Program-made: the position numbers and the translations under genes | Part shown: in pieces, positions 27,842 to 41,264 of the stretch | Layout of the letters: every line of letters starts with the position of its first letter | Numbering within the stretch: position 1 is the stretch's first letter | DNA from: Chaetoderma sp. LZ-2023a | Lineage: Eukaryota; Mollusca; Caudofoveata; Chaetodermatida; Chaetodermatidae | Assembly: GCA_034401795.1 (NCBI GenBank) | Contig: CM067369.1 | Location: 86,003,129 to 86,067,128, forward strand | DNA length: 64,000 nt | Direction: 5' to 3' | The notes under the pieces: model-generated | Told to the model about the DNA's origin: nothing | Seen by the model: only the letters and a program-made list of their open reading frames with translations | Database searches by the model: none

Positions 27842-28588
27842 CTTTACCCGTCATTACCCGAGAAGCATATGACATCACGTCAAGACCTTGGCGCTAAAAG
27901 GTCAGTCGTCAGAACTCTATTTCACCGCGCAGACTCCATCATCACAGAAACATCAGACAGAAAAGAAGAGCATCATCACATCCAACAGTCTCTCATAGCC
28001 AACGGTTACACTTCGTGGATGAGAAAACCACCTCCCCCACCTCGTAATAAACCACCAGATGTCGAAAAAATTCCACTTGTCGGACTTCCGTACATCCAAG
28101 GCCTATCAGAACACCTTGGCAGACTCTTCAGAGAACACCACATCATGACCTACCACAAGCCCGTCAACACCTTAAGATCACAACTAGTAAGACCCAAAAA
28201 TAAACTGACCACAGATGAACGCTCTGGAGTCATCTACAAGATCGAATGTGACCAATGTGAGGGGACATGCATAGGCGAAACCAAAAGGCCTCTCAGCACC
28301 AGAGTCAAAGAACATCTTAAAATCAATTCCAACTCAGCTGTGGCAGAACATACAGAATCCACTGGCCACGTCATCCCCGCCAGCAGTGCCTCTGTCATCA
28401 ACATTGAGACCAACTTATTCAAATGGAAGGTTAAAAAGGCCATAGAATTCTGCAATCATCAACCAACCATGAACAGAGACGAGGGCTACCGTATACCAGC
28501 AGTCTACCAGTCCCTACTGTCACGTGACTCCACAAGATCTGACCAGAGTGACGCTGCCAGCGACCGTCAGTTAGTGCTGAAGAAGTGA
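27842..28588 (+). pseudogene. Penelope-like element 3' end with GIY-YIG endonuclease domain
   Basis: The open frame 27869-28588 begins with the RT C-terminal extension (AKRSVVRTLFHRADSIITE, SLIANGYTSWM, VGLPYIQGLSEHLGRLFR, MTYHKPVNTLRSQLV) and passes into a GIY-YIG domain: GVIYKIECDQCEGTCIGET, KRPLSTRVKEHLK, AVAEHTESTGH. The Cys pair CDQC within the domain is a feature of Penelope-like endonucleases, which nick target DNA to prime reverse transcription. The RT core is absent, so this is a 5'-truncated copy, common for the group. It ends with VLKK and a TGA. Confidence 0.8.
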
Positions 28589-31110
28589 CCAAGATGGTCA
28601 CGAAAGCTACACTCAAACAATTTCTACATCCCGGAGAGGTAACTAATTTTTCCTTATTATACTCTTCTCTTGTCCAGCAAACTGACATTGCATGATTGAG
28701 CGCAAATTTGGACTTTCTTTACGATTAAACGTTAATTGTCAAGCCGGCAAAACAGCATCTCCAGTGGTCTTGGGGAATATTCATTTGCTGGAAAACAGCA
28801 AATTATTTTTGTAAATTTCATTGGTAATTTACACAAATCGTCTTCTCTTGGACTTCAAAATGTGTAATTTCCGTGAAAATCTTGATTATTAAAAGGTTAC
28901 TTGATGTGAGGAGCATTTTAAGCGCTTTGGGTAGCTGTTGATAACCTATAATGAGCTGCCACATTGCTGATTAAAAAAGCTTCCAGTGTATGCATGCTCA
29001 GGACTTAATTCTACTGCCATAATCCATAATGATGCAAGGGGCTTGCATAGACTGTGTAGAACACACAGATACATTCGTGCCTGCCAAACTTTTAAATTGG
29101 TGTAGAGTTCGAGGATGCTCTTTTTTGTTAAAGGAGATCACAAACGAGAATTGGATTTTAATTTTAAAAATCTCCCAAATATCATATTTCTAAATTAAGA
29201 AGAAGTTGATAGATTTTCACAAACTCTATCACTGTTAAAATTTTGGTCGAAGTCATGAATTTTGACACACCATAAGATACATGGTATGGCGCCATCGCGT
29301 GAGGTATCAACCACATGGCTTTAGATTGTGCAACACATGTTTTATAAAAGAAGAAACGTGCGCTTAATACAGTTACAAAACGTGACATCAGCTCTGATCC
29401 AAGTTCTAGTGTATCGAACACTAGTTCCTCTTACATCTCCTTAATATGCTGGTGTTTAAATGAACTGCTGTTAGCTAGCAATCATCGACAAGAAAATATT
29501 ATTCATGCGATAACGTCCCACCATAACAGTCATTCACATGTTTTGTTTTATTTAAATTATGCAAAGGCATAATTTGGCGGGCTTTGACCATTCACCATTT
29601 GTGCTCCCATTTAATGACATGTGACAACACAAGTGCAGTAATTATTTTCTATCCTTAAATCGGGTTCAGGTATTCATTCAGATAATGAATTTCGTTCTTT
29701 AATTTGTCCTTCAAAAATCTCACTTCATTTTTTGACAATGCAATTTTACGTTTCAAAATGGTCCCTTGGTCAACAAAAAGTTCGTTGACGGTAATAGTGC
29801 AATCAAGACTATTATTATTATTATTATTAGTACGCACACTCACATCGAGTGACGTATTCAATACTTTAGTCTTGGGTGCATTAGCATAAGCGTGGCCCTA
29901 TAGAAATCAATAAATGTCAACATGTACATGTCGTATATAATTAGTCTAGTCTTGAGTTCTCTGATCTTGCCCCATACACTATAGATTCTGACCAGATAGA
30001 ATCCACATGAGGCAGAATCAGGGAACCCAGACAAGATGTCGAGCGCCATGCCATTCTGTCTATGCAATAAATTATACAATGTAACCAATATTTAATATGC
30101 GAGCTCCTACGGAATCAAGAACAAATCTGTCCAATACCCATATTATTGATATATCTTCAATCTAGTCGCCGTGAAGTCAAACATGTACATTTTGCCAGCA
30201 ATGTTGCTGAAAGCTGTTGCCTATTGTCTTTGACATTTTGCCCCCAAAATTGGCACACGTCTTCGGGAACACACACAAACCTTCCAACCAAGGTTGAAGA
30301 AGACACCGCTAGGAGAACTGTATTTATTTTTAAATGTTAATTTTGGAAACAATTTTGCTGAAAGCTGTTGCCATTGCCATTGACTGGTGGATATTGAGCG
30401 GTAAATACTGGCCTATGGCTGCCACTTGGTACATTTTATTATTCGTATTCGGTAGCTAATATAAAAACTTTAATTCGATTAACGAATAATCGGAAGCTAT
30501 TCGAATATTGTATTCGTATTCGTCCATTATTACTTGTGGCATTGGTGTGGGAGAAGTGTTTGTGCACTATGATGCTTGGCGCTTTCGTCGGTTGTAGGTT
30601 TGAGTCCCTATCAGTACCAATATACCGTAATGGCAGAACTATTTGTATAACTAGGTATAATGGCTGAAAAATCTGTGGTCTATGTGATGTGCGCACATGC
30701 GATGTATTGTGAGACACTCTGTGCTCCTTAATAAATCACTAACTGGCTAGCCAATTGCAGTAATTTTGGTCAGAAGAATCTACCACAGAACTCCACTCTG
30801 TATCAGAAACTCATCTCTTGAAAGCCTCAACGGCAAAGTAAGACTTTCGTCTTGCGGCGTTAGTACTATAATGTACTGGTGGTATAGTACTATAGTATGT
30901 CTTAGGTATTAGGATGTCTTAGGATGGAATTATGGACCTCTGCAATTGATTGCCTCTTCATTCACATTTTCATTCTTCCTTAACTTAAACTTCTCTTTCA
31001 TTTGACTTCCTGCTGATTTGTAATCTGCTGTGTAATCATGTTTCTCCTCATGATCCTGCCAAAAAGCATCCGATCCTACCTCGAATGCAAACACTGTTTC
31101 CGCATTTGTC
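28589..31110. other. No recognisable gene
   Basis: AT-rich sequence with short chance frames only. A frame at 29655-29861 (minus) has a coiled-coil look (KRKIALSKNEVRFLKDKLKN) but no family. GCTGAAAGCTGTTGCC occurs twice (30205 and 30357). GGTTTGAGTCCC at about 30596 resembles a B box without a clear A box. Confidence 0.5.
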
Positions 31111-31112
31111 AG

Positions 31113-31925
31113 TCACTGGATATTTTCCAGCTTTAGGTCGTGCCCCCTTGTTGGTTTAAAAGTGGCCAGCTCCAACATAACTACAGTAACTTCAATGTCA
31201 TATATTCCATTCATGATCTTGAACACTTCAATCACATCACCACTCAATCTTCTATATTTGAGGGTAGGCAGCCCCAATTTTATCAGTCTGCTTGAATAAT
31301 CCATTTCCCTTGCACATTTTCTAATAATGTGATATCCTTTTTCAACTACAGGCTCCAGACACTATAACCACATACTCAAGATGGGTTTTTTTTACCAGCG
31401 CCTTGAATAGATAGACAAACATACCCTCATCTAAAAAATGTGAAACTTCTCCGAATCAGACCCCTGATGTCATTTCCCTTGTTGACGTGTGCTTGTATGT
31501 GGGTTCTACATGTAAGACATTAGTCCACCACTACACCTATGTCCTTCTCATGTCTACTTTTTTTATTACCACCTCTTTACTTTGGTTGTGTAGATGATAT
31601 TCATTGACTTTATCCTCATCTTGCTTCCTGTTGGACGCAGTCATGAGTTTGCATATATTGTGGTAGAAGCAGAGTAGCCAAGTATCAGACCATCCCTGTA
31701 ACCTATCAAGGTTCTTCTGAAGCTGCTCCTCATCACTTGTGCTACTTATTTCTCTGAAGAGCTTTGTGTTATCTGCAAACAAGTAAGCCGTTAATGCCAC
31801 AATACCTGGTAAGTCATTTATATATATGACAAATAGCATTGACCCAAGCCCACTGCCCTGAAGGATTCCACTAGTAACATCTTTGCTTCCTGCATCAATC
31901 CAATTCACCAAAGAAGGTTGTCAAA
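31113..31925 (-). pseudogene. CR1-like LINE RT fragment
   Basis: 31911-31537 reads DVTSGILQGSGLGSMLFVIY, AYLFADNTKLFREI (the FADD box is changed to FADN) and NLDRLQGWSDTWLLCF. After several breaks, 31304-31113 gives MDYSSRLIKLGLPTLKYRRL, SGDVIEVFKIMNGIYDIE and TRGHDLKLE, the C-terminal motifs. The copy is truncated at 31925, where it abuts an oppositely oriented LINE. Confidence 0.75.
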
Positions 31926-33270
31926 AGGATAAGACCAATTCTGAACCAGAAAAAAGGGGACTCCGATTTGGATTTACTGAACACTGCTCCTCAAACAATG
32001 CTGTATTTGTAATAACAGAGACTATTGCAGAAGTAATGGATAGAAACAGTCATCAGTATATTACTTTCACGGATGCGAGTAAAGCCTTTGATATACTAAA
32101 CCATCAAGGTATGGTAAACACAATATACAGGCTATTTATATGAGGACAGTTCTGGACAATAGTCAACAGCGTGTATACTAACATCAGATCAATTATTAAA
32201 TGGAACGGTAACCTTTCTGAAAAAAATCTATGAAGGTCAGGGCATAAGACAAGGTGGTGAACCTTCAGCGGACCTCTTCAATAGACGTAGCAACCCGCTA
32301 CTTCGAAAATATGATGACCATCCTGCTTGGTTTAGAATCGGGAGTATTTCAATGTATACCATTAATTGTGCAGATGACCTAGCCATAATAGCAGGTACAC
32401 CACTCTCCATGCAAATTCTGATAAACAACGCTCAAATAGATTCATCAAATGAATGCTACTTATTCAGCAGCAATACAACAAAACGACTAGCCATGAGAGG
32501 TTCGAAGACAGCAGATCTAAGCCTAAATCCTATTCCCCATGAAAACACATTTAAAGAAACACATCTTGGAGTTGTACGAATGTCAAATGTTCGAAATAAG
32601 GACACAGTAGAAGCCAGAATGGGATCATCTACAAGAGCATCATATTCACTCATAGGAGCGGGACTACATGGCTTAAACAAGTTTAATCCTCTAACATCAA
32701 AACTGTTATATACATAACTCATGTTCTCACCCATGGACTTGAAAGTCTAATACTAATGCAGCCAGAAATAGAAAGGCTGGAGAAATTCCATTGATACTAT
32801 CTGAAAGTCATACAAGATTTAGCAACTGGAACTGCCAACTCCGCTGTATACATAGTATGGGGGGGGGGGGGGGCTACCATTGGAAGGTTAACGCCACAAG
32901 AGAATGCTGACTTTCTTTGGACAAATGCTGAGGAGAGAAGGCTCTCTGGAGCGAGATATATTGGAATGACAACTTTCTATCAAGCTGCCATCATCAAACA
33001 GCTGGACAGTACACATCAGGAAAATCCTTCAGCAATATAATTTACCATCTGCATATTCCAATGTTGGAAACCCCACCAGGCAAATTAGCATGGAAGAAAA
33101 CAATCTCATCACATACTAACACCTACTGGGAGAATAAACTTAAGGAGGAGGCTGCAGAGAAAACTACACTGAAGTACCTAAACACAGACAATTATAAAAT
33201 CGGTACAGCACACATAACTCACATGAACTCACATGGCTCCTCTTCTAACAGAAGGCATCAAATCGCCTTT
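31926..33270 (+). pseudogene. Non-LTR retrotransposon RT fragment, second family
   Basis: Consecutive + frames give RGLRFGFTEHCSSNNAVFVI, QYITFTDASKAFDILNHQ (catalytic Asp), IRQGGEPSADLFNR-like sequence near 32245, INCADDLAIIAGTPL (catalytic DD) and LGVVRMSNVRNKDTVEARMG; a C-terminal part continues to about 33270 (SAYSMLETPPGKLAW in 33061-33306). At least four frame breaks. A G13 run at 32862 interrupts it. It differs from the CR1-like copies; clade not assigned. Confidence 0.7.
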
Positions 33271-33289
33271 GACGTCAGTTCTGGGCTGC

Positions 33290-34220
33290 ATATACTGGAT
33301 GGTTGATTCCGTTGTAGGTTGTCATCACATTCATGATTTGTTAGTAATTCGTTAATGAAAGTGACATGAAAGATTGGATCAGATTCAAAGTTGAATAGCA
33401 GTGGGTGTTTACTCAATAGTTTGTATAACCTGGATTTAAAAGAGTTAATAGATGGTGCATTGATAATTGATAATTGGGTGGTTTGTTCCATTGGTATGTG
33501 CAGCACAATAGAAATGAAAACTTTCTGATATTTAACCTAGCTCTGATTTTCTGAATTTTTAGACTATGACCTCTTGTAATACTGTTATGGTCACAAAGGT
33601 TGATAAGGTTTGATGGAGGTTGATCATATTAGCTGTGAAGTATTTTATATATCTCAATCATATCACTTCTGAATGTGAGAGTTGGTAAGTTGAATTCTTT
33701 TAGTCTTTCATTGTATGGTAGGTTATGCATACCTGTGATAAGTTTTGTGGCACGCCTTTGAACATTTTCAATTGCATTTACATGTTTTTTTTAGGAAAGG
33801 CACCCAGAATACATTATTTGCCTATTCGATATAAGGCCTGACAATGGATTTAAAAAGGTGCTTAAAGTTGCCTTTATCTATGTAGTTAAACGTACATCTA
33901 ATTAGTCCCAATATTTGGTTGGCTTTGTTTATTTTTTCATTTATGTGTTGGTTGAAACTTAATTTTTCATCATTTATGATCCCAATGCCTTTTTCGGCGG
34001 AGGAGTACTCTAGAATATGATGGTTAGAGTGTATTGTGTAGACATGGGGAACTGTGGTTCTTGAAGAAATTCTCATACTTTTACATTTGTCTGGATGGAG
34101 TTTTAGGAGTGAGTTTTCTGTCCAAAGGCACATTGAGTCTATATCTTGTTGCAGAATTTCACAATCTGGTTGTTTAAGAATTGATTTGAATAGTTTTGCA
34201 TCATCAGTGTAGCATGTCAA
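33290..34220 (-). pseudogene. CR1-like LINE RT C-terminal fragment
   Basis: 34220-33822 reads MTCYTDDAKLFKSILKQPDC (xTDD catalytic box), DIDSMCLWTENSLLKLHPDK and INKANQILGLIRCTFNYIDK, ending VRPYIE. The following minus-strand sequence keeps VNAIENVQRRATKLITGM (about 33760) and ITRGHSLKIQKI (about 33560) after frameshifts. 5'-truncated. Confidence 0.75.
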
Positions 34221-35560
34221 ATCTGTGGATACGGTAACAAACTCGTGTCTCCATTTTCAACTGTACATTTAATAAATAAAATATGTAGATTCGGGTGAAA
34301 CGGTGATGATCCACACATGAATGATTGGCAATATGCTATACACACCAATTGACACACCAAAAAGAATAAAAATAATTAGCAATGTGATAGCAACATGATA
34401 ACAACAGCATACTTCTTGCATATGGATATGTGGACTTGGTATGGCTGTACGACATTCATATTTCCAAATTAGTGTTGCTGACAACTGTTGGCATCGACGA
34501 TAGCAACCGCTGACAGGAAAACTATTTTGGAGATGCATAGCAGTTCCCAATAAGGCAAACTAATGACAATGATGAACGGGGGAAAATACTGTATGGGCAG
34601 ACTGATGGACGGACATATAGCATTAATATCAAAACCTAAAATAAGGCACTTATACAAGACTATACAATATACAACGTCTAGCAGTAAAATGGTTACTTAT
34701 AAATGGAGGCATAGACATGTTATTGTCAAAGGGAAATAACTCTCCTAGCCATATATACACGGTTAATGCCCTTAATGTGTTCAAAATGGCAGCTTAAGCC
34801 GTTTATGACATCATGCTACCAATATTAATATTCACATAATTTACTATATAGTAAGCATTATGCTAGCCTACACATTGAATATTTAACTAATGCACATACT
34901 GAAACAGCACTTCAATGAACAGCAAGTTTATTGACGGGCTAGTTTCAATATGAACATTACATACCACACATTTAATAATGGACATGGGAGAATCAGCGTA
35001 ATATGGACAACATAAATATGTTAACCTGATAAACTCACCCTAAGCAAGGTCAGGACTGTACAATTTGAAGTTCAGGTAAAACGATTCTCAAAGTGCCATG
35101 CTGTAAACTTGGATAGTCTTCAAAATATAGTAAACTTATATATCACTTAACGTGTTGTTGTCGGATTCAATGACTGGAGTGATTGAAAAATGCATACATT
35201 CAAACTACAATGCCCCAAATTGACTAGTGCGCTACAATTCAGTGACCCTTTTCTATCTGAATTCCCAGTATCTAGGAACAATTTATGATATGGGAAAACT
35301 GTTGAACATTTTGAAATCAATTTGACCAAAAGTCGTTGCTATCTAACAGATCAACAACTTTCAGTCAAATTAACTCCAAAATATCCCACATGACATCGCT
35401 CTAATAAAACAAACACTTAATGGAGTTAAAAGAGTTAGAGTAGTGGTCACGAAATATAACTAATAATTATATTATTGATCAGCATGCCAGCAGTCTGCGT
35501 ATTCACTGAAATAATAAACCCTATACACATTCTTTAAAATATAATGACTACACTATTAAT
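34221..35560. other. No recognisable gene; family B hairpin at 35303-35392
   Basis: AT-rich sequence. The only structure is a diverged foldback B copy (GTTGAACATTTTGAAATCAA ... AGTCAAATTAACTCCAAAAT). Confidence 0.5.
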
Positions 35561-35569
35561 AATATTACA

Positions 35570-37155
35570 TTGGTTTGGAGGTTATATACATAGTGGCCAG
35601 ATTGGTGGTGAACTTGCCAATGCGTAAAATCGGACTTGTCACATCGGCAAACAAGAATAGTCCTGACCCACACTTAATTGCATCAGAAAAATCATGTATA
35701 TACAATATAAAGAGAAGTGAGCCAATGACCGAGGCTTGTGGTATGCGGCTGGTTACATTTAGTAATTTGGAGTATGTTCGACCTGTTGCTTCCTCCTGAT
35801 TAGGAATGATTAATAGTTTAATAGTTTAATAGTTTTCCGTCAATGCCATATGCGGTTATTTTCTTAAGTAGACGTTTGTGGGGGACTTTATCAAATGCCT
35901 TCCTAAAGTCAAAGTAGATGACATCGACCATCCCTCCATTATCCGCCTTCAACCATTTTTATAGTACTGTCAATAGTTGAAGCACAATAGACCGGCCACT
36001 TATAAGGCCAAATTGGTTATCTGTCCGCATACGGTTGTTGGTTAGGTGTTTCATAATTGAGTGATTCCATTACTTTGCACACCACTGAAGTGATACTGAT
36101 AGGGCAGTAGTTATCAGGCTTTTGTTTGTCACCTTTTTGAAGATAGATGTTAGCATTAGCCTAACTTTCTGGTATTTTGCCTAAATCTGACGTAACTCAT
36201 ATAATAATCTGGGGTGCGTTTTGTCAGGTCATGGAGAATTAGAGGTTTTAATTTTGGACAGTTTATTGTTTACAATATCAGGTGTGATGCATACAGAGTT
36301 TATTTGATTCTGGTAATTCCTACTTGGGATTGATGGAGCTTAACCATCTGGTTCTATTGTATACACAGATTGAAAATATTCTGCTAAAACCTATACTTTC
36401 TCATTGTCATCATTTGTGAATATTATCTCTTCAGCATTGCCAGGTACTTGTAAATCTGGGATTCCCGACCTCGCTTTTATCTTGGATTGGATATAATTCC
36501 AAACAATTTGGACTTATTCTTGGCACTTTTGGATATATTCTTTTCATATAATTTCAGTGCCTTTCTGGTAGCTTGTCAGACCTGCTTTCTTGTCCAGCAG
36601 TATTCTTCATATGTGGTCTGACTATTGTTTTCTAAGTATTTTTTCCAGAGTCGCTTTCTTTATTTATTTAGATCTCATAATCCTATCATGAGGAAATTTG
36701 TGTTTCTTATCGTTTATTTTTCTCATGGGGATGTATATCTTCACAGCTTCCAGACATTTTCTACAGCTTATATCATACATATGGTCAATGTCAATACAAC
36801 CTTCTCGTTGTTTCGTCCAGTTTATGTTCATCAATGCTGCCATACTTTCGTAGTTACCTCCGTCGTAGCAGAATCTAATTTTGAGTTTGACATTGTTGTC
36901 ATCATCTAGGTGGATGGTCGTTTCAATTACAGAATGGTCGCTTTTACCAAGAGGTACAGCATGTTGGATAAGGTCAGGACAATTAGTGAACAATAGGTCT
37001 AAAATTGAGGGGTTGTTGGAGACATACCCTCGAGTTGGCTTGTTTATTATTTGTTGCATGAAGCAGTCACATACTACTTCAATAAAATCGTGTGTAAATT
37101 CAGGATTAAGACTGGTGTCATGACTAGTGAATGTATATAATGACCACATAACCAT
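35570..37155 (-). pseudogene. CR1-like LINE fragment: endonuclease end, linker and RT
   Basis: 37155-36664 is open: QQIINKPTRGYVSNNPSILD, LLFTNCPDLIQHAVPLGKSD and HSVIETTIHLDDD are the C-terminal motifs of a CR1-type apurinic endonuclease (SDHS box), followed by the linker. Then broken frames give the RT: VIYFDFRKAFDKVPHKRLLK at about 35930-35870 and VTSRIPQASVIGSLLFILYI at about 35760-35700, with a damaged FADD box (LFLFADVTSP). It stops before the thumb. Confidence 0.75.
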
Positions 37156-37380
37156 ATTGAAGGGCTAAAAAAGATTTTGAAGAGAAATGCATGAAGCTTA
37201 ATGCTTATGAGATGCATTCCCCTAATGCACTTTTTCTAAATGTTAAGTATATATTTGACTGGCTGTCCAGTTCTGCCTACTGACAGCCACGTGTATGTCA
37301 GGCAATAGGCAGCCATGGTCAGGCAACCAGACATACACTTATTTATTTTGAGGTTGACTGAGGTATGAGTGGATTTTTTT

Positions 37381-37381
37381 A

Positions 37382-37430
<49 letters not shown>
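37381..37430. repeat. (TTA)n microsatellite
   Basis: About 16 near-perfect TTA units. Confidence 0.95.
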
Positions 37431-37639
37431 GTGTTAAGTAAGCAGAGGTATATAAATTACATACTATGTATATGGAATGAGAAAGTCTTTATATTTCCTG
37501 TGTATTTATACAGTTTGATGTCTGCTGACAGAGTTACATAGCAATATTATTTCATAGTATTGAGCAAGTGCTGTATATAACAGAATATCTTATATAGTTA
37601 CAAAATGTATTAAGATGTAATAAGGTCACTTTCAAAACA

Positions 37640-39650
37640 ATGTTTAAGACTTTATTTGGTCATTGGTCTTGCAACCGGTTTATAAAAAAAATTGCATTTC
37701 CTTTCGAATTTGTAGATTGTTTCACTGCATCTTATATTGTTATCTAAATTGTTCCATAAGTTAACGCCTTTCACAGAAACACACATTGCTTTTTGAATGG
37801 TGCGACTATATCTATTTTTAAACTTGTCCGCTTGTCATGTATGATGTTGATGAGCAGTTTCAGTTAATTGAAAACAGTTTTGCAAGTAACATATTATCTT
37901 TTGCTTTAAACATTATAATCAATGTGTTTAGTTCAATCATATCAAATAAAGTGAGAGTTTTGTGTTTTATGAAGAGTGGCTTTGTATGTGCATTGTATTC
38001 TGCTTTATTCACTAATCTAATTGCTTTCTTTTGTAATTTAAATATGAACATTATATTTGTGTGGTATGTGATTCCCCAGATTATACAGCAATAATTTAAA
38101 TATGGTACAACTAGTGAAGTATATAGTGAGTATAATGCAGATGCTGTTAGTAAATGTTTAACTCTATATCTTATCGCTATATTTTTGGCTACTTTTCCTT
38201 AGATCATTTTAATGTGGTCATTCCAATTTAATTTGTCATCAATATACATGCCTAAAATTTTTGTAACATATACTCTTTCTAAATCTGTTTCATTAATACT
38301 AATTTCACAGTTTTGAGAGTTTTTATTACTAAATATCATTAAATTTGTTTTTGATAAGTTAAGCGAAAGCCTGTTTACATTAAACCATGTGTTTATTTTC
38401 TCCAATTCTATGCAAATTGTTTTACCTAATTCGGTTAAGTTATTACATGTGAGAAAAATGTTAGTATCATCAGCAAATATTATTAATTTTAATAAAGAAG
38501 AAGCATTTGGTTTATCATTTATATAAAGAATAAACAGTAGCGGCCCGAGGATTGATCCCTGAGGCACAGGACATGTTATAGTCTGGTAATCTGAATTTAC
38601 TTCATTTATACAAACAAACTGCTGTCTGTTTTCTAAGTAACTTTTTATCCATTCATTCGCTATGCCCCTTATTCCATAATGTTCTAATTTTTTTAATAAT
38701 ACATTATGATCAATGGTATCAAATTCCTTTTTTTAAGTCTATAAAAAACCCTAATGTCGTCTTAGAGTTATCAATTGCATTTGTAATTTCTTCAATCAAT
38801 TCAATTACTGCTAGTGAGGTAGAATGGTTGTGTCTAAATCCATACTGACTACTATATAGAATATGCCTAGAAGTAATATATGATAATACTCTGTGATTAA
38901 ATAATTTCTCAAGTATTTTAGAAAACTGAGGTAACAGGGAGACTGGTCTATAATTAGAAAATATATGTGGATCATCGGCTTTGAATAACTGTATTACACA
39001 AGCTATTTTTTATTTATTGGGAAAAAATCCTTTGACCAATGATTGATTAAAGATATGTGTTAATGGTAGTGAGATATGATTTATCAGTTTCTTCACAAGT
39101 GCCATATCAATATCATCATAACCATTGAAATTCTTACTCTTTGTCTTATTTTCAATGCTTATCACTTCATCTTCTGTTATTGGGGATATGACTATTGATT
39201 GCATTTGCCTTTCATTTAAATATTCAGAGAATTTTGAAGTGTAATCTGGAATTTTGTTTGCTAGGTTTGGCCCCACATTAATAAAGAAATCATTGAAACC
39301 ATTTGCAATATTCTTGTTGCCACTTACTGTGTTGTTATAACTTTTGAATTCAGTAGGGTAAAGTGTAGATTTAGATTTCTTGCTAATTAATGATTTCAAA
39401 ATTTTCCATGTTGCTTTGATATTATTCTTGCACCTATTTAATAGGTCAGCATAATTATCTTTTTCACAAAATCTAAGTACTGAAGTTAGCTTATTCTTAT
39501 AATTTTTATATTTTGTTTCTGATTCTAATTCTTTAGTCCCATATTTTAAGAATTGTTTATATAGTAGATTTTTCTTTTTGCATGCATTTTGTAGTGAGTT
39601 TGTGATCCATGGTTTATCCATCTTCAGCACTTCCTCCTGAACTGTCCAGA
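37640..39650 (-). pseudogene. CR1/jockey-like LINE, RT region (broken)
   Basis: 39630-39010 is an open pre-RT region (MLKMDKPWITNSLQNACKKK, NYADLLNRCKNNIKATWKIL, NGYDDIDMALVKKLINHISL, LVKGFFPNK). 39000-38570 continues in shifted frames with NYRPVSLLPQFSKILEKLFN, SQYGFRHNHSTSLAVIELIE and GFFIDLKK. 38567-38199 gives MPQGSILGPLLFILYINDKP, IIFADDTNIFL (catalytic FADD) and KILGMYIDDKLNWNDHIKMI, and 38051-37860 the C-terminus (FKLQKKAIRLVNKAEYNAHT). The 3' end is near 37640. Endonuclease missing; AT-rich codon use unlike the GC-rich Polinton and DIRS. Confidence 0.8.
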
Positions 39651-39840
39651 GCTAGAGCATGTCAAACGCCCAACTATGACAAAGATCAGAACGTTGATGC
39701 AGCAACAGAATATCGTGACTACAGCCGATTGCTGTATACAACTGATATTGGATGCAAGTAAGCTTACAGATTCACACTTTGAGACATTCGAAAAATATAC
39801 AAGATAGATTCAAGATTCAAGATTATTTATTCAGTAATAA

Positions 39841-39859
39841 ATATATATATATATATATA
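39841..39859. repeat. (AT)n microsatellite
   Basis: AT dinucleotide run next to a short direct repeat (AGATTCAAGATTCAAGATTA). Confidence 0.8.
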
Positions 39860-39992
39860 AATTATGGATTCAATTAAGTTGTCTGCTGAAGGCAATGCCT
39901 ATTGTACATACACCTATACAAACAAATTAAACTGGACAGTAGCATACAAACACAGGAAGTAGACAAGTTAAATAAAAAATTAATACATGTCT

Positions 39993-40173
<181 letters not shown>

Positions 40174-40270
40174 ATGTTACAATACAACACAAACATTTAT
40201 ATTTTGGTTGACTTTGATTATACAGTACATCTCGGAAATAACCAGTTCATCTCAATAGTAAAATTAAAAT

Positions 40271-40357
40271 GTTCTGTTGAATGTGTTGAACATAATTGAA
40301 TTAGAAGCCACTGTTGCCATAGGCAGCAATGTCTTCCAATCAACCCACATTCAAAAC
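40271..40357. repeat. Foldback repeat family B, diverged copy
   Basis: CTGTTGAATGTGTTGAACAT ... TTCCAATCAACCCACATTCA; arms pair imperfectly. Confidence 0.45.
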
Positions 40358-40619
40358 ATAAAAGAAAACATTTCTCACATTGATTTTTAAATTATTCTAA
40401 CAACAAGGTACTGTTTTTGCTTAGAAGTATGTCAGGTCATCCCCGAGCTGTACTGTATTTGTGCAGTTCATAAGATGTTTACAGGATGCTGGCTAGTGGG
40501 CCGCATCCTTGGGCAAGGGTGGGAGCGAGGAATGGGAGGGGCATGGTGCGCATTCTCCTGTTCATCCAGTGGTTTGGTTTTATGAATCCTTTGCTTTGTT
40601 TATAGGTGTTACTCAGGCA

Positions 40620-40810
40620 GCTTTTAGTTTTGATGGAAAGATGTCTTGCGTGATAGATAGATTATAAATGTGGTTGAGGGGTATTAGTAGATCTACGGTG
40701 CAGTGTTTGAAAATACTCCACTTAAATCCATCGAGGCCAGCACTTTTTGCAGGGTTTAGTTCGCTAAGAATGTTAGAAATTTCTTCATTGCTGATTGGGT
40801 TAGCGAAAAA
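40620..40810 (-). pseudogene. CR1-like LINE pre-RT fragment
   Basis: Minus strand: NPISNEEISNILSELNPAKS then AGLDGF and WSIFKHC, the segment before the RT palm (K.AGLDGF corresponds to K.PGPDGI). Both ends truncated; the sequence at 40810-40905 (KKDNYALTYIRNALVYSDLT on +) is unrecognised. Confidence 0.6.
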
Positions 40811-40910
40811 AGAGAAAAAAGATAACTATGCTCTAACCTACATAAGAAATGCTCTGGTCTACTCCGACTTAACCTTGAGAGACATCGTCCGTGAAACCAA
40901 ATGATGTCGC

Positions 40911-41256
40911 GATTAATTATAAAGAAAGTAAAAATACAACCCCATCCAAACTATACAGTGAAATTAGATGAGAATATACTCCATATTTGGAGGTTGTTGT
41001 TGTTGTTCTGTAAATCCCTCCTCTCTGTTCTAGGAGAACCACCAGCTGGCACTAAGTTCCTAGCTGATGTAAAGTTTTGATTTTGTCGCGTTGTGTTAGC
41101 ATGCCTTCTTGGACGAAATATAGTGTACTGAGACTTTCCAGTTAGTATGCAAGATCTCTTGAGGTGCAGCTTGAAACAGATGTCACGGGTGGCCTCCTCT
41201 AGCATGGTCGCGAGCGGATTGCATTTAGTGAATGTAAAAGGTTCGCCTGAGGGGTA
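40911..41256. other. No recognisable gene
   Basis: A minus-strand frame at 41205-40951 (YTIFRPRRHANTTRQNQNFT, PAGGSPRTERRDLQ) has no family I recognise. (TTG)n-like AACAAC run near 40995. Confidence 0.4.
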
Positions 41257-41264
41257 ACTCCGAT

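Noticed and set aside
30530-30610. tRNA or SINE head (GGTTTGAGTCCC)
   Set aside because: No convincing A box at the correct spacing.
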